A DNA stretch of 64,000 nucleotides from DASXUC01 sp036505015 (GTDB lineage: Bacteria > Sysuimicrobiota > Sysuimicrobiia > Sysuimicrobiales > Kaftiobacteriaceae), in assembly GCA_036505015.1 (NCBI GenBank), contig DASXUC010000026.1:9432-73431 (forward strand). The letters run 5' to 3'. Under the pieces are notes generated by a model. That model did not search any database, was not told the DNA's origin, and worked only from the letters and a program-made list of their open reading frames with translations. Every line of letters starts with the position of its first letter. Position 1 is the first letter of the stretch. Shown piece after piece: positions 24,818 through 33,512 of this stretch. A program made the translations under genes and the position numbers.

Positions 24818-25795
24818 TTGAAGGACCAGTACGGCCGAGAACTCACCGATCTCCGCATCTCTTTGACCGACCGCTGCAACCTGCGGTGCGTGTACTGCAT
24901 GCCCGCGGAGGGGATCGACTTCCGTCCTCCCGAGGAGTTGCTGGCCGATGAGGAACTCCTGACCCTCGTGCGCATCGCCGCGGAACTGGGTGTGCGCAAG
25001 GTGCGCCTGACCGGCGGGGAGCCGACCGTGCGGCCCGGGATCGTGGAGCTGACCCAGGCGATCAGCAGCATCCCCGGAATCGAGGACGTGGCGATGACGA
25101 CCAACGGGCTGCTGCTGGAGTACCTCGCGGCGCCGCTGGCCCGCGCGGGCCTGCACCGGCTCAACGTCAGTCTGGACACGACGGATCCGGAGAAGTACCG
25201 CCGCATTACCCGCGGCGGCCGCGTGGAGAAAGTCCTGGCGGGCATCGCGGCGTCGGAAGCCGCCGGCCTGAGACCGATTAAGCTCAACGCGGTGGTCGTG
25301 CGTGGATTCAACGAGGGCGACGTTGTTCCGCTGGCCGCGCTGACGCTGGAACGCCCCTGGGACGTACGCTTCATCGAGATGATGCCCTTCGGCAGCGTGG
25401 GCGACTTCGCGGAAGCCGGCGTCGTGAAGAGCGAGGAAACGATGGACCGGATCGCTGCGGCCCTCGGCCCCCTCGCCCCGCTTGACCTCTCCGGCGAGGA
25501 TCCGGCCAGGACCTACCGGCTTCCCGGTGCGGTGGGGCGCGTCGGGTTCATCAGTCCGGTCAGCCAGCCATTTTGCAGCAAGTGCGGCCGGCTGCGCCTG
25601 ACCGCCGACGGCCGGCTGCGATTGTGCCTCCTGCGCGACGACGAGCAGGATCTCCTCTCGCCGCTGCGCGGAGGAGCGACTTACGAGCAGGTGCGCGAGA
25701 TCTTTCGCGCCGCCGCCTTCCGGCGTCCCTATGGACACGCCCTCGCCGAGAAGATGTTCCCGCAGGCCAGGGTGATGATCCAGATCGGAGGCTAG
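24818..25795 (+). CDS. moaA: GTP 3',8-cyclase MoaA (molybdenum cofactor step 1)
   Basis: A 325-residue radical SAM enzyme. N-terminal cluster motif CNLRCVYCM (C-x3-C-x2-C), SAM segment TGGEPTVRPG, and the C-terminal cluster PFCSKCGRLRL with a third Cys in RLCLLRD. With MoaC it turns GTP into cyclic pyranopterin phosphate. TTG start with a GGAGG box 8 bases upstream. No other molybdopterin gene is adjacent. The C-terminal GG pair needed for activity is present (IQIGG). Confidence 0.95.
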   Translation: MKDQYGRELTDLRISLTDRCNLRCVYCMPAEGIDFRPPEELLADEELLTLVRIAAELGVRKVRLTGGEPTVRPGIVELTQAISSIPGIEDVAMTTNGLLLEYLAAPLARAGLHRLNVSLDTTDPEKYRRITRGGRVEKVLAGIAASEAAGLRPIKLNAVVVRGFNEGDVVPLAALTLERPWDVRFIEMMPFGSVGDFAEAGVVKSEETMDRIAAALGPLAPLDLSGEDPARTYRLPGAVGRVGFISPVSQPFCSKCGRLRLTADGRLRLCLLRDDEQDLLSPLRGGATYEQVREIFRAAAFRRPYGHALAEKMFPQARVMIQIGG

Positions 25796-25809
25796 GCGCT
25801 CATTCGGGT

Positions 25810-26214
25810 TCAGATCCCCCAGGATTTGGCGCCTACGATCCGCAGCCCAATCACCCACTCGATGTCCTCGTCCGCGTATTGCCTGTATTGCTTGAACTTT
25901 CGCTTGAGCAGCTGACGGGCACGCGACAACTCGCGGCCGCTGCGAACGGTTTGGGCGCGGACATGGGCGACGAGTCCCCGCAGACGATCCCAGTCTTCAA
26001 AGTAGTCGTCACACTCGACGGCTCCTCGTGCGCGTTCCCGAAGATTCCGCGCCGTGCGCCCCTTGGTCCACACATAGACCGTTTGACTGGAAACGTCGAA
26101 CGCATGACACAGCGGCGCAACGTGAGTCGCCCCGCTGCGATCCGCTGACGCCACCCTGCACACCCTGGCACGAGCCAAGTAGCGCTGCTCGCGCGTTGAA
26201 AGCCGTGCATGCAT
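25810..26214 (-). CDS. PPOX-class (pyridoxamine 5'-phosphate oxidase-like) flavin/F420 protein
   Basis: A 134-residue split-barrel protein. ARVCRVASADRSGATHVAPL and VYVWTKGRTARNLRERARG match the N-terminal cofactor-binding half of the PPOX superfamily; KFKQYRQYADEDIEWVIGL and GAKSWGI fit the C-terminus. Such small members bind FMN or F420 and reduce diverse substrates; this one cannot be assigned. An AGGAGG box lies 8 bases before the ATG. Convergent with moaA. Confidence 0.75.
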   Translation of the reverse strand: MHARLSTREQRYLARARVCRVASADRSGATHVAPLCHAFDVSSQTVYVWTKGRTARNLRERARGAVECDDYFEDWDRLRGLVAHVRAQTVRSGRELSRARQLLKRKFKQYRQYADEDIEWVIGLRIVGAKSWGI

Positions 26215-26226
26215 CGGGATGTCCTC

Positions 26227-26907
26227 CTATCCTCCTGGCGCTGACATGTAGATCCAGGCTGACCCTGCCCTCCCCGGAGCAATCTCGTCGGGCACTTCGA
26301 CCTCCTCGACTCGGCCAGCGACCTCGGCCAGCACAGCAGCGAACCCGGGGGCGCGATGTGCCGACCAGTAGGCAATGACCCCACCCGGCACTGTGGCATC
26401 GTGGAATCGTTGTATCGCCTCGGGCGTATAGATTCGGGCGTTGTCAGGGACGACCAGCCAGTCCGGGCCATTGTCGGTGTCCAAGAGGATCGCCCCATAG
26501 GACCTCGGGGGAAGTGGAACGTCCGACAGATCCGAGATGACCAGGTCCGTACGGGGATCATCCAACGGCCTGCCGCACAGGGACGCGAAGAATCGGCGAT
26601 GCCAGTCCACGACAAGCGGCTCGACCTCAACGACTTGAACGCGGCCGACGCGAGGATCGGCCAGCGCCGCCTGCACCGTGTAACCGATTCCCAGGCCGCC
26701 GACCAAGACGTCGATCGTCTCAGCAATGACACGCTCCAGAGCGAGTCGGGCGAGTTGATGGTCAGATTCGCGGTTGTAAGTTGCCATCAGAAAGACGCCG
26801 TTGCAGATGATCTCGTAGTGGCCGTCACGGCGCTGCAGCTGCCATTCCCCGGTTGCCGTCGTCACCCGGGCCAGCACCTCGCGGCCGGAGGGTACGGGGT
26901 CAATCAT
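26227..26907 (-). CDS. Spermidine synthase-like Rossmann protein
   Basis: About 226 residues with the polyamine-synthase fold: an N-terminal beta region (GEWQLQRRDGHYEIICNGVFLMATYNRESD), nucleotide site VLVGGLGIGYTVQAAL and acidic VVEVEPLVVDWHR, then DLSDVPLPPRSYGAILLDTDNGPDW. Similar proteins transfer aminopropyl groups, but many bacterial members lack proven activity and the usual substrate Asp motif is altered here. Start ATG 26907 overlaps the zinc-ribbon gene by 8 bases. Confidence 0.75.
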   Translation of the reverse strand: MIDPVPSGREVLARVTTATGEWQLQRRDGHYEIICNGVFLMATYNRESDHQLARLALERVIAETIDVLVGGLGIGYTVQAALADPRVGRVQVVEVEPLVVDWHRRFFASLCGRPLDDPRTDLVISDLSDVPLPPRSYGAILLDTDNGPDWLVVPDNARIYTPEAIQRFHDATVPGGVIAYWSAHRAPGFAAVLAEVAGRVEEVEVPDEIAPGRAGSAWIYMSAPGG

Positions 26908-27043
26908 CTTCGGGATCGAGAATTTCCTCTTCATCCGGCTCAAACGCCGTCCCGCAGCGCGGACAGATGACCTGCTCATCATCTTCCACCGACGTGATCT
27001 GAAGGAAGATGAACCGGCAGTTGGGGCACAGGATGCGTAGCAT
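26900..27043 (-). CDS. 47-residue zinc-ribbon protein
   Basis: Begins LRILCPNCRFIFL and contains CPRCGTAF, giving four cysteines in a C-x2-C / C-x2-C ribbon, then a strongly acidic tail (DEEEILDPEDD). Similar short ribbons are fragments of FmdB- or MJ0042-type motifs. Overlaps the start of the spermidine-synthase-like gene, so the two are coupled. A TATACT box lies so close to the ATG that the mRNA is probably leaderless. Confidence 0.6.
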   Translation of the reverse strand: MLRILCPNCRFIFLQITSVEDDEQVICPRCGTAFEPDEEEILDPEDD

Positions 27044-27058
27044 GATGCCGACGTCACA

Positions 27059-27064
27059 AGTATA
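27059..27064 (-). promoter_or_regulatory. -10 box for a leaderless zinc-ribbon transcript
   Basis: TATACT on the reverse strand ends 15 bases before the ATG, and no Shine-Dalgarno sequence is present. Transcription would start within about 10 bases of the start codon. The -35 region is not convincing. Confidence 0.4.
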
Positions 27065-27080
27065 GTGGCGGGGCGAGTGG

Positions 27081-27286
27081 GGTGGCCGCCGAGCGACGTT
27101 GGAGGGCGGCAACCAGACCGCAGGCCGTGAAGCACAGGACCGCAGCACCAATGCAGCGGAGAGCGGTACAGACCGTAGTGTTCCGTAGCTAAGGATTGGC
27201 AGGCGAGCGTGGCAGGGAGCGTGAGGCCTGCAGCGTCAATCCGAGCCGCCCGACCGGAGCGAGCAGGCCACCCCCGAGCGCCGACG
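27081..27286. repeat. Dispersed noncoding repeat, copy A
   Basis: About 206 bases, homologous to the reverse complement of 53577-53777. Shared blocks include GCCGCCGAG, GGGCGGCAACCA, AGGCCGTGAAG, TTGGCAGGCGAG, GAGGCCTGCAG, TCAATCCG, GCCGCCCGAC and CCCCCGAG; the middle differs. GGCCTGC and GCAGGCC within this copy can pair. This repeat, the promoter above and the sigH terminator fill the 303-base stretch 27044-27346, which has no gene. Confidence 0.7.
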
Positions 27287-27325
27287 ACAAAGGAAGAGAG
27301 GGGACGAGATCTCTCGCCCCCTCTC
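27285..27325 (-). terminator. Intrinsic terminator candidate after sigH
   Basis: GAGAGGGG (27296-27303) pairs with CCCCTCTC (27318-27325), with CGAGA/TCTCG pairing inside. Read leftward, the stem is followed by TTCCTTTG. It lies 21 bases after the sigH stop. Confidence 0.55.
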
Positions 27326-27346
27326 GATCTTCAAATAACGCCAGAA

Positions 27347-27985
27347 CTAGTCTTCTTCGCCCTCCAGATTCCGCTCCAGCTTCCGCTTCACGCGCTGCAG
27401 GGCGTTGTCGATGGACTTCACGTGCCGGTTCAGCTCGGTAGCCATCTCCTGGTAGGATTTCCCTTCCAGGTAGGCGGTGAGCACCCGGCACTCGAGCTCG
27501 CTGAGGTTCTTGCGGATCCGCTCCCGCATCGTGGCGGAGGCTTCCTGATTGATGACGAGTTCTTCGGGATCGGACACCTTGATGCTGCTGATCACGTCCA
27601 GCAGCGTGCGGTCCGAGTCCTCATCATAGATCGGCTTGTTCAACGAGATGTATGAGTTCAGCGGGATGTGCTTCTGACGGGTGGCCGTCTTGATCGCGGT
27701 GATGATCTGACGGGTGATGCACAGTTCGGCGAACGCGCGGAACGAAGAGAGTTTGTCCGCGCGGAAGTCGCGGATCGCCTTGTACAGGCCGATCATACCC
27801 TCCTGGATGATATCTTCCCGATCCGCGCCGATCAGGAAGTAGGCCTTGGCCTTGACCCGGACGAAGTTGCGGTACTTATTGATGAGGTACTCACTGGCGT
27901 GATCGTCGCCGTTCTTGGCTGTGGCGACGAGGTCTTCATCGAGCATTTCCTGGTAGGTCGGAGCGTCGCGTCGCGCTAGAGCCAC
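27347..27985 (-). CDS. sigH: RNA polymerase sigma factor, SigH (Spo0H) type
   Basis: A 212-residue sigma-70 family factor with region 2 (NKYRNFVRVKAKAYFLIGAD, EDIIQEGMIGLYKAIRDF), a linker and region 4 helix-turn-helix (GKSYQEMATELNRHVKSIDNALQRVKRKLE). TARQKHIPLNSYISLNKP-like spacing after region 2 is the SigH pattern. In Bacillus it follows rlmB in the same order as here, where VanW is inserted. A strong vegetative promoter precedes it. Its regulon in this non-model lineage is unknown; no sporulation genes are seen in the window. Confidence 0.92.
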   Translation of the reverse strand: MALARRDAPTYQEMLDEDLVATAKNGDDHASEYLINKYRNFVRVKAKAYFLIGADREDIIQEGMIGLYKAIRDFRADKLSSFRAFAELCITRQIITAIKTATRQKHIPLNSYISLNKPIYDEDSDRTLLDVISSIKVSDPEELVINQEASATMRERIRKNLSELECRVLTAYLEGKSYQEMATELNRHVKSIDNALQRVKRKLERNLEGEED

Positions 27986-28033
27986 TCTTCGCCTCCGCCG
28001 GGAATCGGATTCGCCGCAGCGATGTTCTTGCCT

Positions 28034-28063
28034 ATTATACGGACAGGGTCACGAAACCGTCAA
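28034..28063 (-). promoter_or_regulatory. sigH: sigH promoter
   Basis: Read leftward: TTGACG (28063-28058), 18-base spacer, TATAAT (28039-28034). It starts 8 bases after the VanW stop, so sigH has its own transcription start although it follows a co-directional operon. Confidence 0.8.
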
Positions 28064-28070
28064 GAAAAAA

Positions 28071-29429
28071 TCAGGGGCTCGCGCTGGTCTGCGTCGGTTT
28101 CTTGATGCCGATCTTGATCGTGCGGGGCACCGGGTTGTAGTAGCTGCTGACCACCAGCTCGCGTTTCACGACTTCTCCACCTACCCGGACGATGCGGTAC
28201 GTTCGCACCCGGTATCCCGGCAGCGCCTCGCGCGTTACGGTCTGCCCTTCCTCCAGCAGGGGATCTCTCTTGGTCACCGTGTACGTCGGCGGAGCGATCG
28301 TTTCCCGCGCGGAGACGATGATGCTGACCGCTCTTGCCGGGTCCGCGGTCCCGTAGGCCGTGAACGTCAGCCAGCGACCGGCCAGCGATGACCAGATCAT
28401 GAGGTAGTGCCCCGTGGTGTTCTTGAACTGCAGGTCGAGCGCGCCATAGGTGACGGTCGCGTCCCGGCCGATCGGCAGGTAGGCCACGGGCCGCATGTGG
28501 TTCGTGCGCGCCAGGATCTGCAGATCGGACAGCAGGGCGACATTGAACAGCGTCGAGCTGACCTGACAGACCCCGCCGCCGTCGCCTGGGACGAGCTCGT
28601 TGTCGATCAGCACCGGCGCTTCGCGGAATCCACGCGAGCCGGTACGCGGCCCGACGGTCTTGTTGTATGAGAACACCTCACCGGGCCCGACAATCGTGCC
28701 CCGGATGTAGGCGGCAGCCAGACCGACGTTGTGCACGCGGTTGGGCACGCCTCCGACGTGTGTCGTGTAAGTCGCCAGCGGAACGCTCAGCTCGCGCGCA
28801 TTCGCGGTGGTGAAACGGGGGACGACCACCTCCACGTCGGCGACGGCACGGTCGGCGCCGGCGTCCATGGCGGCGGCAATCCGCTGTACCGTCGCAGCCA
28901 CATCGAGCGTGCGGCCTTCCCGGCTTTCCCGGGTGATCACGACGCGCCCGCTCTGCACGGTCACTTCGGCATCTTCAGGCGTGGCACTGAATCCCTCAAC
29001 CATCCGGGTGAGCAGCGCCCGCGAGACGCGGTCATCGCGCGTGGATCGGATCGGAATGTCCATGGGCCGGCCGATCAGCTCGATGCGCCGGATCAGGCGG
29101 ACCCACGGAGGGCCGGTCCGGACCTGGGCGTATGCCTCCGCGACGGCTTCATCCGGGTACGCGCGCAGCCCCAGGTCGGCATAGGTGTACGTTCGGTCTT
29201 CGCTGCCGATCTGCAGGGCAAGCGGTTTCGACGTGATCGCCTGGGCGGCCGTGTGCGCCGCGGCTGCAGCCTCCGCTCGGGTGAGCCCCGCGACGCTGGT
29301 CCCCGCAATCGCCACGCCGGGGTAGATTCGTCCCTCGAACGCACGCGTGTCGCGGATCACCGCGGCGGCGCCGCCTGCGAGCGCACCAACCAACAGGATG
29401 AGGACGGGCAGGATCACCCGTGCGAGCAT
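28071..29429 (-). CDS. VanW-family protein with peptidoglycan-binding-type repeats
   Basis: About 452 residues: N-terminal membrane anchor, a region with two related domains of the YoaR/PG-binding 4 type (from IYPGVAIAGTSVAGLT on), then a VanW domain with NVGLAAAYIRGTIVGPGEVFSYNKTVGPRTGSRGF cut here into known landmarks VFSYN and GGGVCQVSSTLFNVAL, and a G5-like C-terminus. Sits outside the membrane; likely cell-wall related. The frame is open to GTG 29519, but those 30 codons are read from 7-bp repeats, so ATG 29429 is preferred. No strong ribosome binding site for either. Confidence 0.85.
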   Translation of the reverse strand: MLARVILPVLILLVGALAGGAAAVIRDTRAFEGRIYPGVAIAGTSVAGLTRAEAAAAAHTAAQAITSKPLALQIGSEDRTYTYADLGLRAYPDEAVAEAYAQVRTGPPWVRLIRRIELIGRPMDIPIRSTRDDRVSRALLTRMVEGFSATPEDAEVTVQSGRVVITRESREGRTLDVAATVQRIAAAMDAGADRAVADVEVVVPRFTTANARELSVPLATYTTHVGGVPNRVHNVGLAAAYIRGTIVGPGEVFSYNKTVGPRTGSRGFREAPVLIDNELVPGDGGGVCQVSSTLFNVALLSDLQILARTNHMRPVAYLPIGRDATVTYGALDLQFKNTTGHYLMIWSSLAGRWLTFTAYGTADPARAVSIIVSARETIAPPTYTVTKRDPLLEEGQTVTREALPGYRVRTYRIVRVGGEVVKRELVVSSYYNPVPRTIKIGIKKPTQTSASP

Positions 29430-29459
29430 ACCCCACCGGCGCCGTGGCCTTTTCCGGGT

Positions 29460-29541
29460 GGCCTGGGGCCTGGGATCTGGAACCGGGGATCTAGGTTGGA
29501 CCTGCGCGTCACCAGTCACGAGTCACGAGTCACGAGTCACA
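29460..29541. repeat. Two 7-bp tandem arrays between rlmB and VanW
   Basis: Array 1 (29460-29494): GGCCTGG, GGCCTGG, GATCTGG, AACCGGG, GATCTAG. Array 2 (29514-29541): AGTCACG three times then AGTCACA, an exact tandem repeat. The rlmB stop codon (29530-29532) is inside array 2. The two arrays have different units. Confidence 0.85.
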
Positions 29542-30315
29542 TGCTGTCGATTTGCCCACGGATGCCTGCCGCAGCACTTCATAGAGTAGCACACCCGCCG
29601 CGACCGCCACGTTGAGAGATGCCAGATGACCCCGCATCGGCAGGCGCACCAGGAAGTCGCAATGCTCGCGCACGAGCCGGCTGAGCCCCTTGCCTTCTCC
29701 TCCCATCACCAGTGCCAGCGGCGGGGCGAGGCGTGCCTGATCGTACAGCTCCCCCGCCGCAGGATCGGCCCCGGCCACCCACAGGCCCGCCCCTTTGAGC
29801 ATCTCCAGCGCCTGCACGACATTGGTCACCTGGGCGACCGGCACGTGCTCGATCGCGCCGGCCGATGTCTTGGCCACCGCGGGCGTCAGCCCCACGGCGC
29901 GATGCCTGGCGATGAGTACACCGTGCACGCCCGTGGCCTCGGCAGTGCGGAGGATCGCCCCGAGGTTGGCCGGGTTCTGAAGGCCGTCGACCACGACGAC
30001 GAACGGGGCCTCTCCCTTCGCCCGGGCGCCGTCGAGGATGGCGTCGAGGCTGACCGTCGGCTTGGCCGAGACGAGTGCCACCGTCCCCTGGTGTGTTGCC
30101 CGCGGGGCGAGGGCGTCCAGACGTGCGACGGTGACGTACTGGACCTGGATGTGCTCACGCCGGGCCGCTTCCAGGATCGCGTGCACGATCCCGCCGGTGA
30201 CGACGCCTTTGGCGATAAGCAGCTTGCGGATCGGGCGCCCGGCGCGCAGCGCCTCGAGCACGGCGCGCCGCCCTGGGATGGTGTCGGCGCCGCGAGGGTC
30301 GGGGTCCTGGATCAA
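29530..30315 (-). CDS. rlmB: 23S rRNA 2'-O-methyltransferase RlmB/TrmH family
   Basis: A 261-residue SpoU-family methyltransferase: N-terminal substrate-binding domain (GRRAVLEALRAG), then the knotted catalytic domain with motif 1 DGLQNPANLGAILRTAEATG, motif 2 LVMGGEGKGLS and motif 3 LPMRGHLASLNVAVAAGVLLYE. Probably methylates G2251 of 23S rRNA. ATGA overlap with cysS. The last codons (about STACDS) are encoded by a 7-bp repeat array. Confidence 0.93.
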   Translation of the reverse strand: MIQDPDPRGADTIPGRRAVLEALRAGRPIRKLLIAKGVVTGGIVHAILEAARREHIQVQYVTVARLDALAPRATHQGTVALVSAKPTVSLDAILDGARAKGEAPFVVVVDGLQNPANLGAILRTAEATGVHGVLIARHRAVGLTPAVAKTSAGAIEHVPVAQVTNVVQALEMLKGAGLWVAGADPAAGELYDQARLAPPLALVMGGEGKGLSRLVREHCDFLVRLPMRGHLASLNVAVAAGVLLYEVLRQASVGKSTACDS

Positions 30316-31859
30316 TCGGCTCCCGTGCGCAAGCCGTCGGCGGTTGCCACGCGCCAGCGGGGACCGGTCGGCAGGTCCTCAACCAGGATTCCGGCTGCGG
30401 AGAGTTCGCCGCGGATACGGTCGGCCGTGGAAAAATCGCGCGCCGCCCGGGCCCGTTCCCGTCCCGCGAGCAGGTATGCCACGATCCCATCCAGCCCGTC
30501 CTGCGGCTCCTCGCCGAACAACTGGGGAGCCTGGGTGCGCAGTGCGGCCGCGAGGTCGCGAACCCGGCGTACGACATCCTCATCGGCGGCGCCGGCCCCG
30601 AACTGGAGACCAAGGATTCCCGTCATCTCCACCAGCGCAGCTCGGGCGCGGCTGAGGCCCGGTTCGGCCTGCACGGCTTCGAGGGCGCCCTTGAGCACCT
30701 GATCGGTCAGGCGGTTCATGTCGGACGCCAGCTGAAAGATCGCGGCCAGTGCGCCCGAGGTATTGAGATCGTCGTCCATGGCGGTCGCGAAGCCGCGTCG
30801 CGCCGCGTCCGTGGACCGCGACAATTCCTGCGACGGAGCGCCGTCTTCTGACAGCCCGCCGGCCCGCTGCACGACCAGATCGGCGGACGCCAGCGCGGCG
30901 CGCAACCGATCGACCGCCCGCGCCGCATCGTCCAATCGCTCCGGTGTGACCTCCAAGGGTTTGCGGTAGTGGACGGCACCCAGCGCATACCGGACGACCT
31001 GTGGTGAGTACTGCGCCAGCGCATCGGACACGGCGATGTAGTTGTGCTGTGACTTCGACATCTTCTCGCCGCGGACCATCACCATCGCGTTGTGGATCCA
31101 GAACCGGGCGAACGGCGCGCGCCCGGTATACGCCTCCGACTGCGCGATCTCATTCTCGTGGTGGGGGAAGATCAGGTCGTCGCCGCCGCCATGGATGTCA
31201 AACCCCATGTCCAGATACTTCAGCGACATCGCCGAGCACTCGATATGCCAGCCCGGCCGCCCGCGGCCCCATGGACTCTCCCAACTCGGCTCTCCGGGCT
31301 TGGCGCCCTTCCACAGCGCGAAATCGGCGGGGTGGCGCTTGAATTCACCCGGCTCCACACGCGCCCCCGCCTTCAGATCCTCCAGCACCCGGCCCGACAG
31401 CTTGCCGTACCCGTCCATTTTTGTCACGTCGAAGTAGACGTCGCCCTCGGCGTAATACGCAAATCCCCGGTCAATCAGCCGCTGGATCATCTCGATCATC
31501 TCGGCAATGTGCTGGCTGGCGCGCGGTTCCACGTGCGGGGGGAGGATCGCGAGCTGCCGGGATGCGTCGCGGTAGTCCGCGATGTAGCGGCCGGTGATCG
31601 CCTCCGTGGACACGCCCTCCGCCTGGGCGCGGGCGATGATCTTGTCCTCGACGTCGGTAATGTTCTGCACGTGCCGGACCGCCAGGTCCTGCGCTTCCAG
31701 GTAGCGCCGCAGGATGTCGAAGACGATTGCCGCGCGCATGTGCCCGAGATGCGTCACGTCGTAGACGGTGGGTCCACACACGTACATCGCGACCTTGCCG
31801 GGGTCGCGGGGAACAAAGTCCTCTGTCCTCTTGGTGAGTGAGTTGTGGAGGCGCAGCAT
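30312..31859 (-). CDS. cysS: Cysteinyl-tRNA synthetase
   Basis: A 515-residue class I synthetase. HIGH motif as THLGHMRAAIVFD after the zinc Cys in VCGPTVYD, further zinc ligands in WHIECSAMS and HHENE, and KMSKS in RGEKMSKSQHN. The C-terminal DALR and small anticodon-binding domains are present, ending in RRVATADGLRT. Length is slightly above the usual 460-480 because of the C-terminus. An MrnC-like RNase III gene found between cysS and rlmB in Bacillus is absent. Confidence 0.97.
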   Translation of the reverse strand: MLRLHNSLTKRTEDFVPRDPGKVAMYVCGPTVYDVTHLGHMRAAIVFDILRRYLEAQDLAVRHVQNITDVEDKIIARAQAEGVSTEAITGRYIADYRDASRQLAILPPHVEPRASQHIAEMIEMIQRLIDRGFAYYAEGDVYFDVTKMDGYGKLSGRVLEDLKAGARVEPGEFKRHPADFALWKGAKPGEPSWESPWGRGRPGWHIECSAMSLKYLDMGFDIHGGGDDLIFPHHENEIAQSEAYTGRAPFARFWIHNAMVMVRGEKMSKSQHNYIAVSDALAQYSPQVVRYALGAVHYRKPLEVTPERLDDAARAVDRLRAALASADLVVQRAGGLSEDGAPSQELSRSTDAARRGFATAMDDDLNTSGALAAIFQLASDMNRLTDQVLKGALEAVQAEPGLSRARAALVEMTGILGLQFGAGAADEDVVRRVRDLAAALRTQAPQLFGEEPQDGLDGIVAYLLAGRERARAARDFSTADRIRGELSAAGILVEDLPTGPRWRVATADGLRTGAD

Positions 31860-31909
31860 TACTGTTCAGTGTAGCCACGCCACCGCCGGCGTGGCAAGAT
31901 TACCGTTGC

Positions 31910-32263
31910 CTACTGGGTGTGTTCGGGAGATTCGACGGCGTCGAGGTCGGCACAGACTTCCCACTCGCGGCGCGCCCGCAGCGTCCGTGCATCCACCCGA
32001 TGCCAGCGTCGGAGGTCGACGCATCCCCGATCCGTCACGACGCGCAGGAAGGCTTCACCGTGTTCGTAACGCGCCTCGACGATCTTCAGGACGCGGTGAA
32101 ACTGCCCGCCGCGCCAGAAGCCGGTCACGACGGAGCGGAAGGCGCCGGGCCGATCGACTTCGACGGCGACGGGCTCGGAGATGACCGCGCGCTCTACGAA
32201 AAGAAGGTGCGGGATTTCGACCTCGTCGCGTCGGGCATGCGGTCGCCGGTTCACCGGCGCCAT
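31910..32263 (-). CDS. DUF6504-like small protein
   Basis: About 117 residues. The core ISEPVAVEVDRPGAFR, GFWRGGQFHRVLKIVE and FLRVVTDRGCVDLRRWHR resembles the DUF6504 family of short beta-rich proteins of unknown role. The frame stays open to 32359, but that extension is translated from a 7-bp repeat array, so ATG 32263 is preferred, though its GGAAGG box is too close to be ideal. Lies between ispDF and cysS. Confidence 0.6.
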   Translation of the reverse strand: MAPVNRRPHARRDEVEIPHLLFVERAVISEPVAVEVDRPGAFRSVVTGFWRGGQFHRVLKIVEARYEHGEAFLRVVTDRGCVDLRRWHRVDARTLRARREWEVCADLDAVESPEHTQ

Positions 32264-32274
32264 CCTTCCACTGG

Positions 32275-32357
32275 CGAACGGGGAACGGGGAACGGGGAAC
32301 GCGATCCGCACGGCCGTGGCCTCGTCATCTGTTCCCTGTTCCCTGTCCCCTGTTCCC
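32275..32357. repeat. 7-bp inverted tandem array at the ispDF 3' end
   Basis: Left arm CGAACGG, GGAACGG, GGAACGG, GGAACGC (32275-32302); right arm 32331-32357 reads GTTCCCT, GTTCCCT, GTCCCCT, GTTCCC. The arms are complementary with a 28-base loop. The ispDF stop codon (32325-32327) is just before the right arm, whose sequence encodes the last residues of IspDF. Confidence 0.88.
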
Positions 32358-33512
32358 AATCAAGGTCGCCACGGCCTGCGCGGCGATGCCTTCGTGGCGG
32401 CCGATCGCCCCCAGCCCTTCCATCGTCGTCGCCTTCAGGTTCACCGCCCGCGACGGAATGCCCAGCGCGCCGGCCAGCGCCTGGGTCATCTGCGGGAGAT
32501 ACGGCCCAATCATCGGCGCCTCCGCGAGGACGGTGACGTCAACGTGCGCGATCTCCCATCCCTCCGCCCCGACCGCCGAGGCCACCTCACGCAGCAGGGC
32601 GATGCTGTCGGCGCCCTCGTACGCGGCGTCGGTGGGCGGAAATCGCCTGCCGATGTCGCCCAGCCCGGCGGCACCCAGCAGCGCATCCATGACGGCGTGG
32701 GCGACGACATCGGCGTCGGAATGACCCAGCAGACCTCGCTCGCTGTCGATCACGACGCCGCCAAGCACCAGGCGCCGGCCTGCCGCAAGACGGTGCACAT
32801 CGAATCCGATCCCCGTGCGCACGGCCGCGGGGCGGTGTGCCGTGGCCAGCATGGCTTCCGCCAGCGCGAGGTCGTCGGGCACGGTGACCTTCAGGTTGAG
32901 GACGGAGTCCTCAACCATCCGCACGGGCTGTCCGCAGCGCTCGACCATCCCGGCATCGTCGGAGGCGTGCCAGCCTTCCTGCAGCGCCTGCTCGTGCGCC
33001 CGCCGCAGCAGGTGCGTGGCAAACGCTTGGGGCGTGTGGGCAATCCACAGACGATCGCGGTCCACTGTCTCGACCGCCTGGCCGCCCTCGACCAGTTTGA
33101 CGGTTTGCCTGATGGGAATGCCCGCCGACGCGGCGCCGGTCTCTTGGGCCGCGGCGATGACCCGATCGACCAGGGCGGGTCGCACCAGCGGCCGGGCGCC
33201 GTCATGCACCGCAACGAGCGGCGCGGAACCGACTTCCGCCAGGCCGGAGAACACCGAGCCCTGCCGGTCGGCGCCGCCCGGAACGACGGCGCCCACTTTG
33301 CCGCAGCCGGCGGCTGAGAGCAGTGAGCGCGCCCGGGCCACGTCGTCGGTCCCCACAACGACAATGATGCGCCCGACGAGGGCGGCGGCTTCGAGGGCGC
33401 GGACCGCATGCACCAGCAGTGGGATACCGGCGAGGGTGACGAAGGCTTTGGGCCCGCGGGCCCCCAGGCGTTCCCCGCGTCCGGCGGCGACCACGACGGC
33501 CGCAGCCGTCAT
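32325..33512 (-). CDS. ispDF: Bifunctional IspD/IspF (MEP pathway cytidylyltransferase and cyclase)
   Basis: A 395-residue fusion. IspD part (about 1-225): nucleotide loop AAGRGERLGARGPKAF, VHDGARPLV, and SDDAGMVE. IspF part (about 230-388): DVHRLAAGRRLVLGG and GHSDADVVAHAVMDALLGAA give the metal site Asp-x-His and His; ERTxxx-like C-terminal region is LKATTMEGLGAIGRHEG. Catalyses steps 3 and 5 of isoprenoid precursor synthesis. The C-terminal GNRGQGTGNR is translated from the adjacent 7-bp repeat. Start overlaps the PIN-TRAM stop (ATGA). Confidence 0.95.
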   Translation of the reverse strand: MTAAAVVVAAGRGERLGARGPKAFVTLAGIPLLVHAVRALEAAALVGRIIVVVGTDDVARARSLLSAAGCGKVGAVVPGGADRQGSVFSGLAEVGSAPLVAVHDGARPLVRPALVDRVIAAAQETGAASAGIPIRQTVKLVEGGQAVETVDRDRLWIAHTPQAFATHLLRRAHEQALQEGWHASDDAGMVERCGQPVRMVEDSVLNLKVTVPDDLALAEAMLATAHRPAAVRTGIGFDVHRLAAGRRLVLGGVVIDSERGLLGHSDADVVAHAVMDALLGAAGLGDIGRRFPPTDAAYEGADSIALLREVASAVGAEGWEIAHVDVTVLAEAPMIGPYLPQMTQALAGALGIPSRAVNLKATTMEGLGAIGRHEGIAAQAVATLIGNRGQGTGNR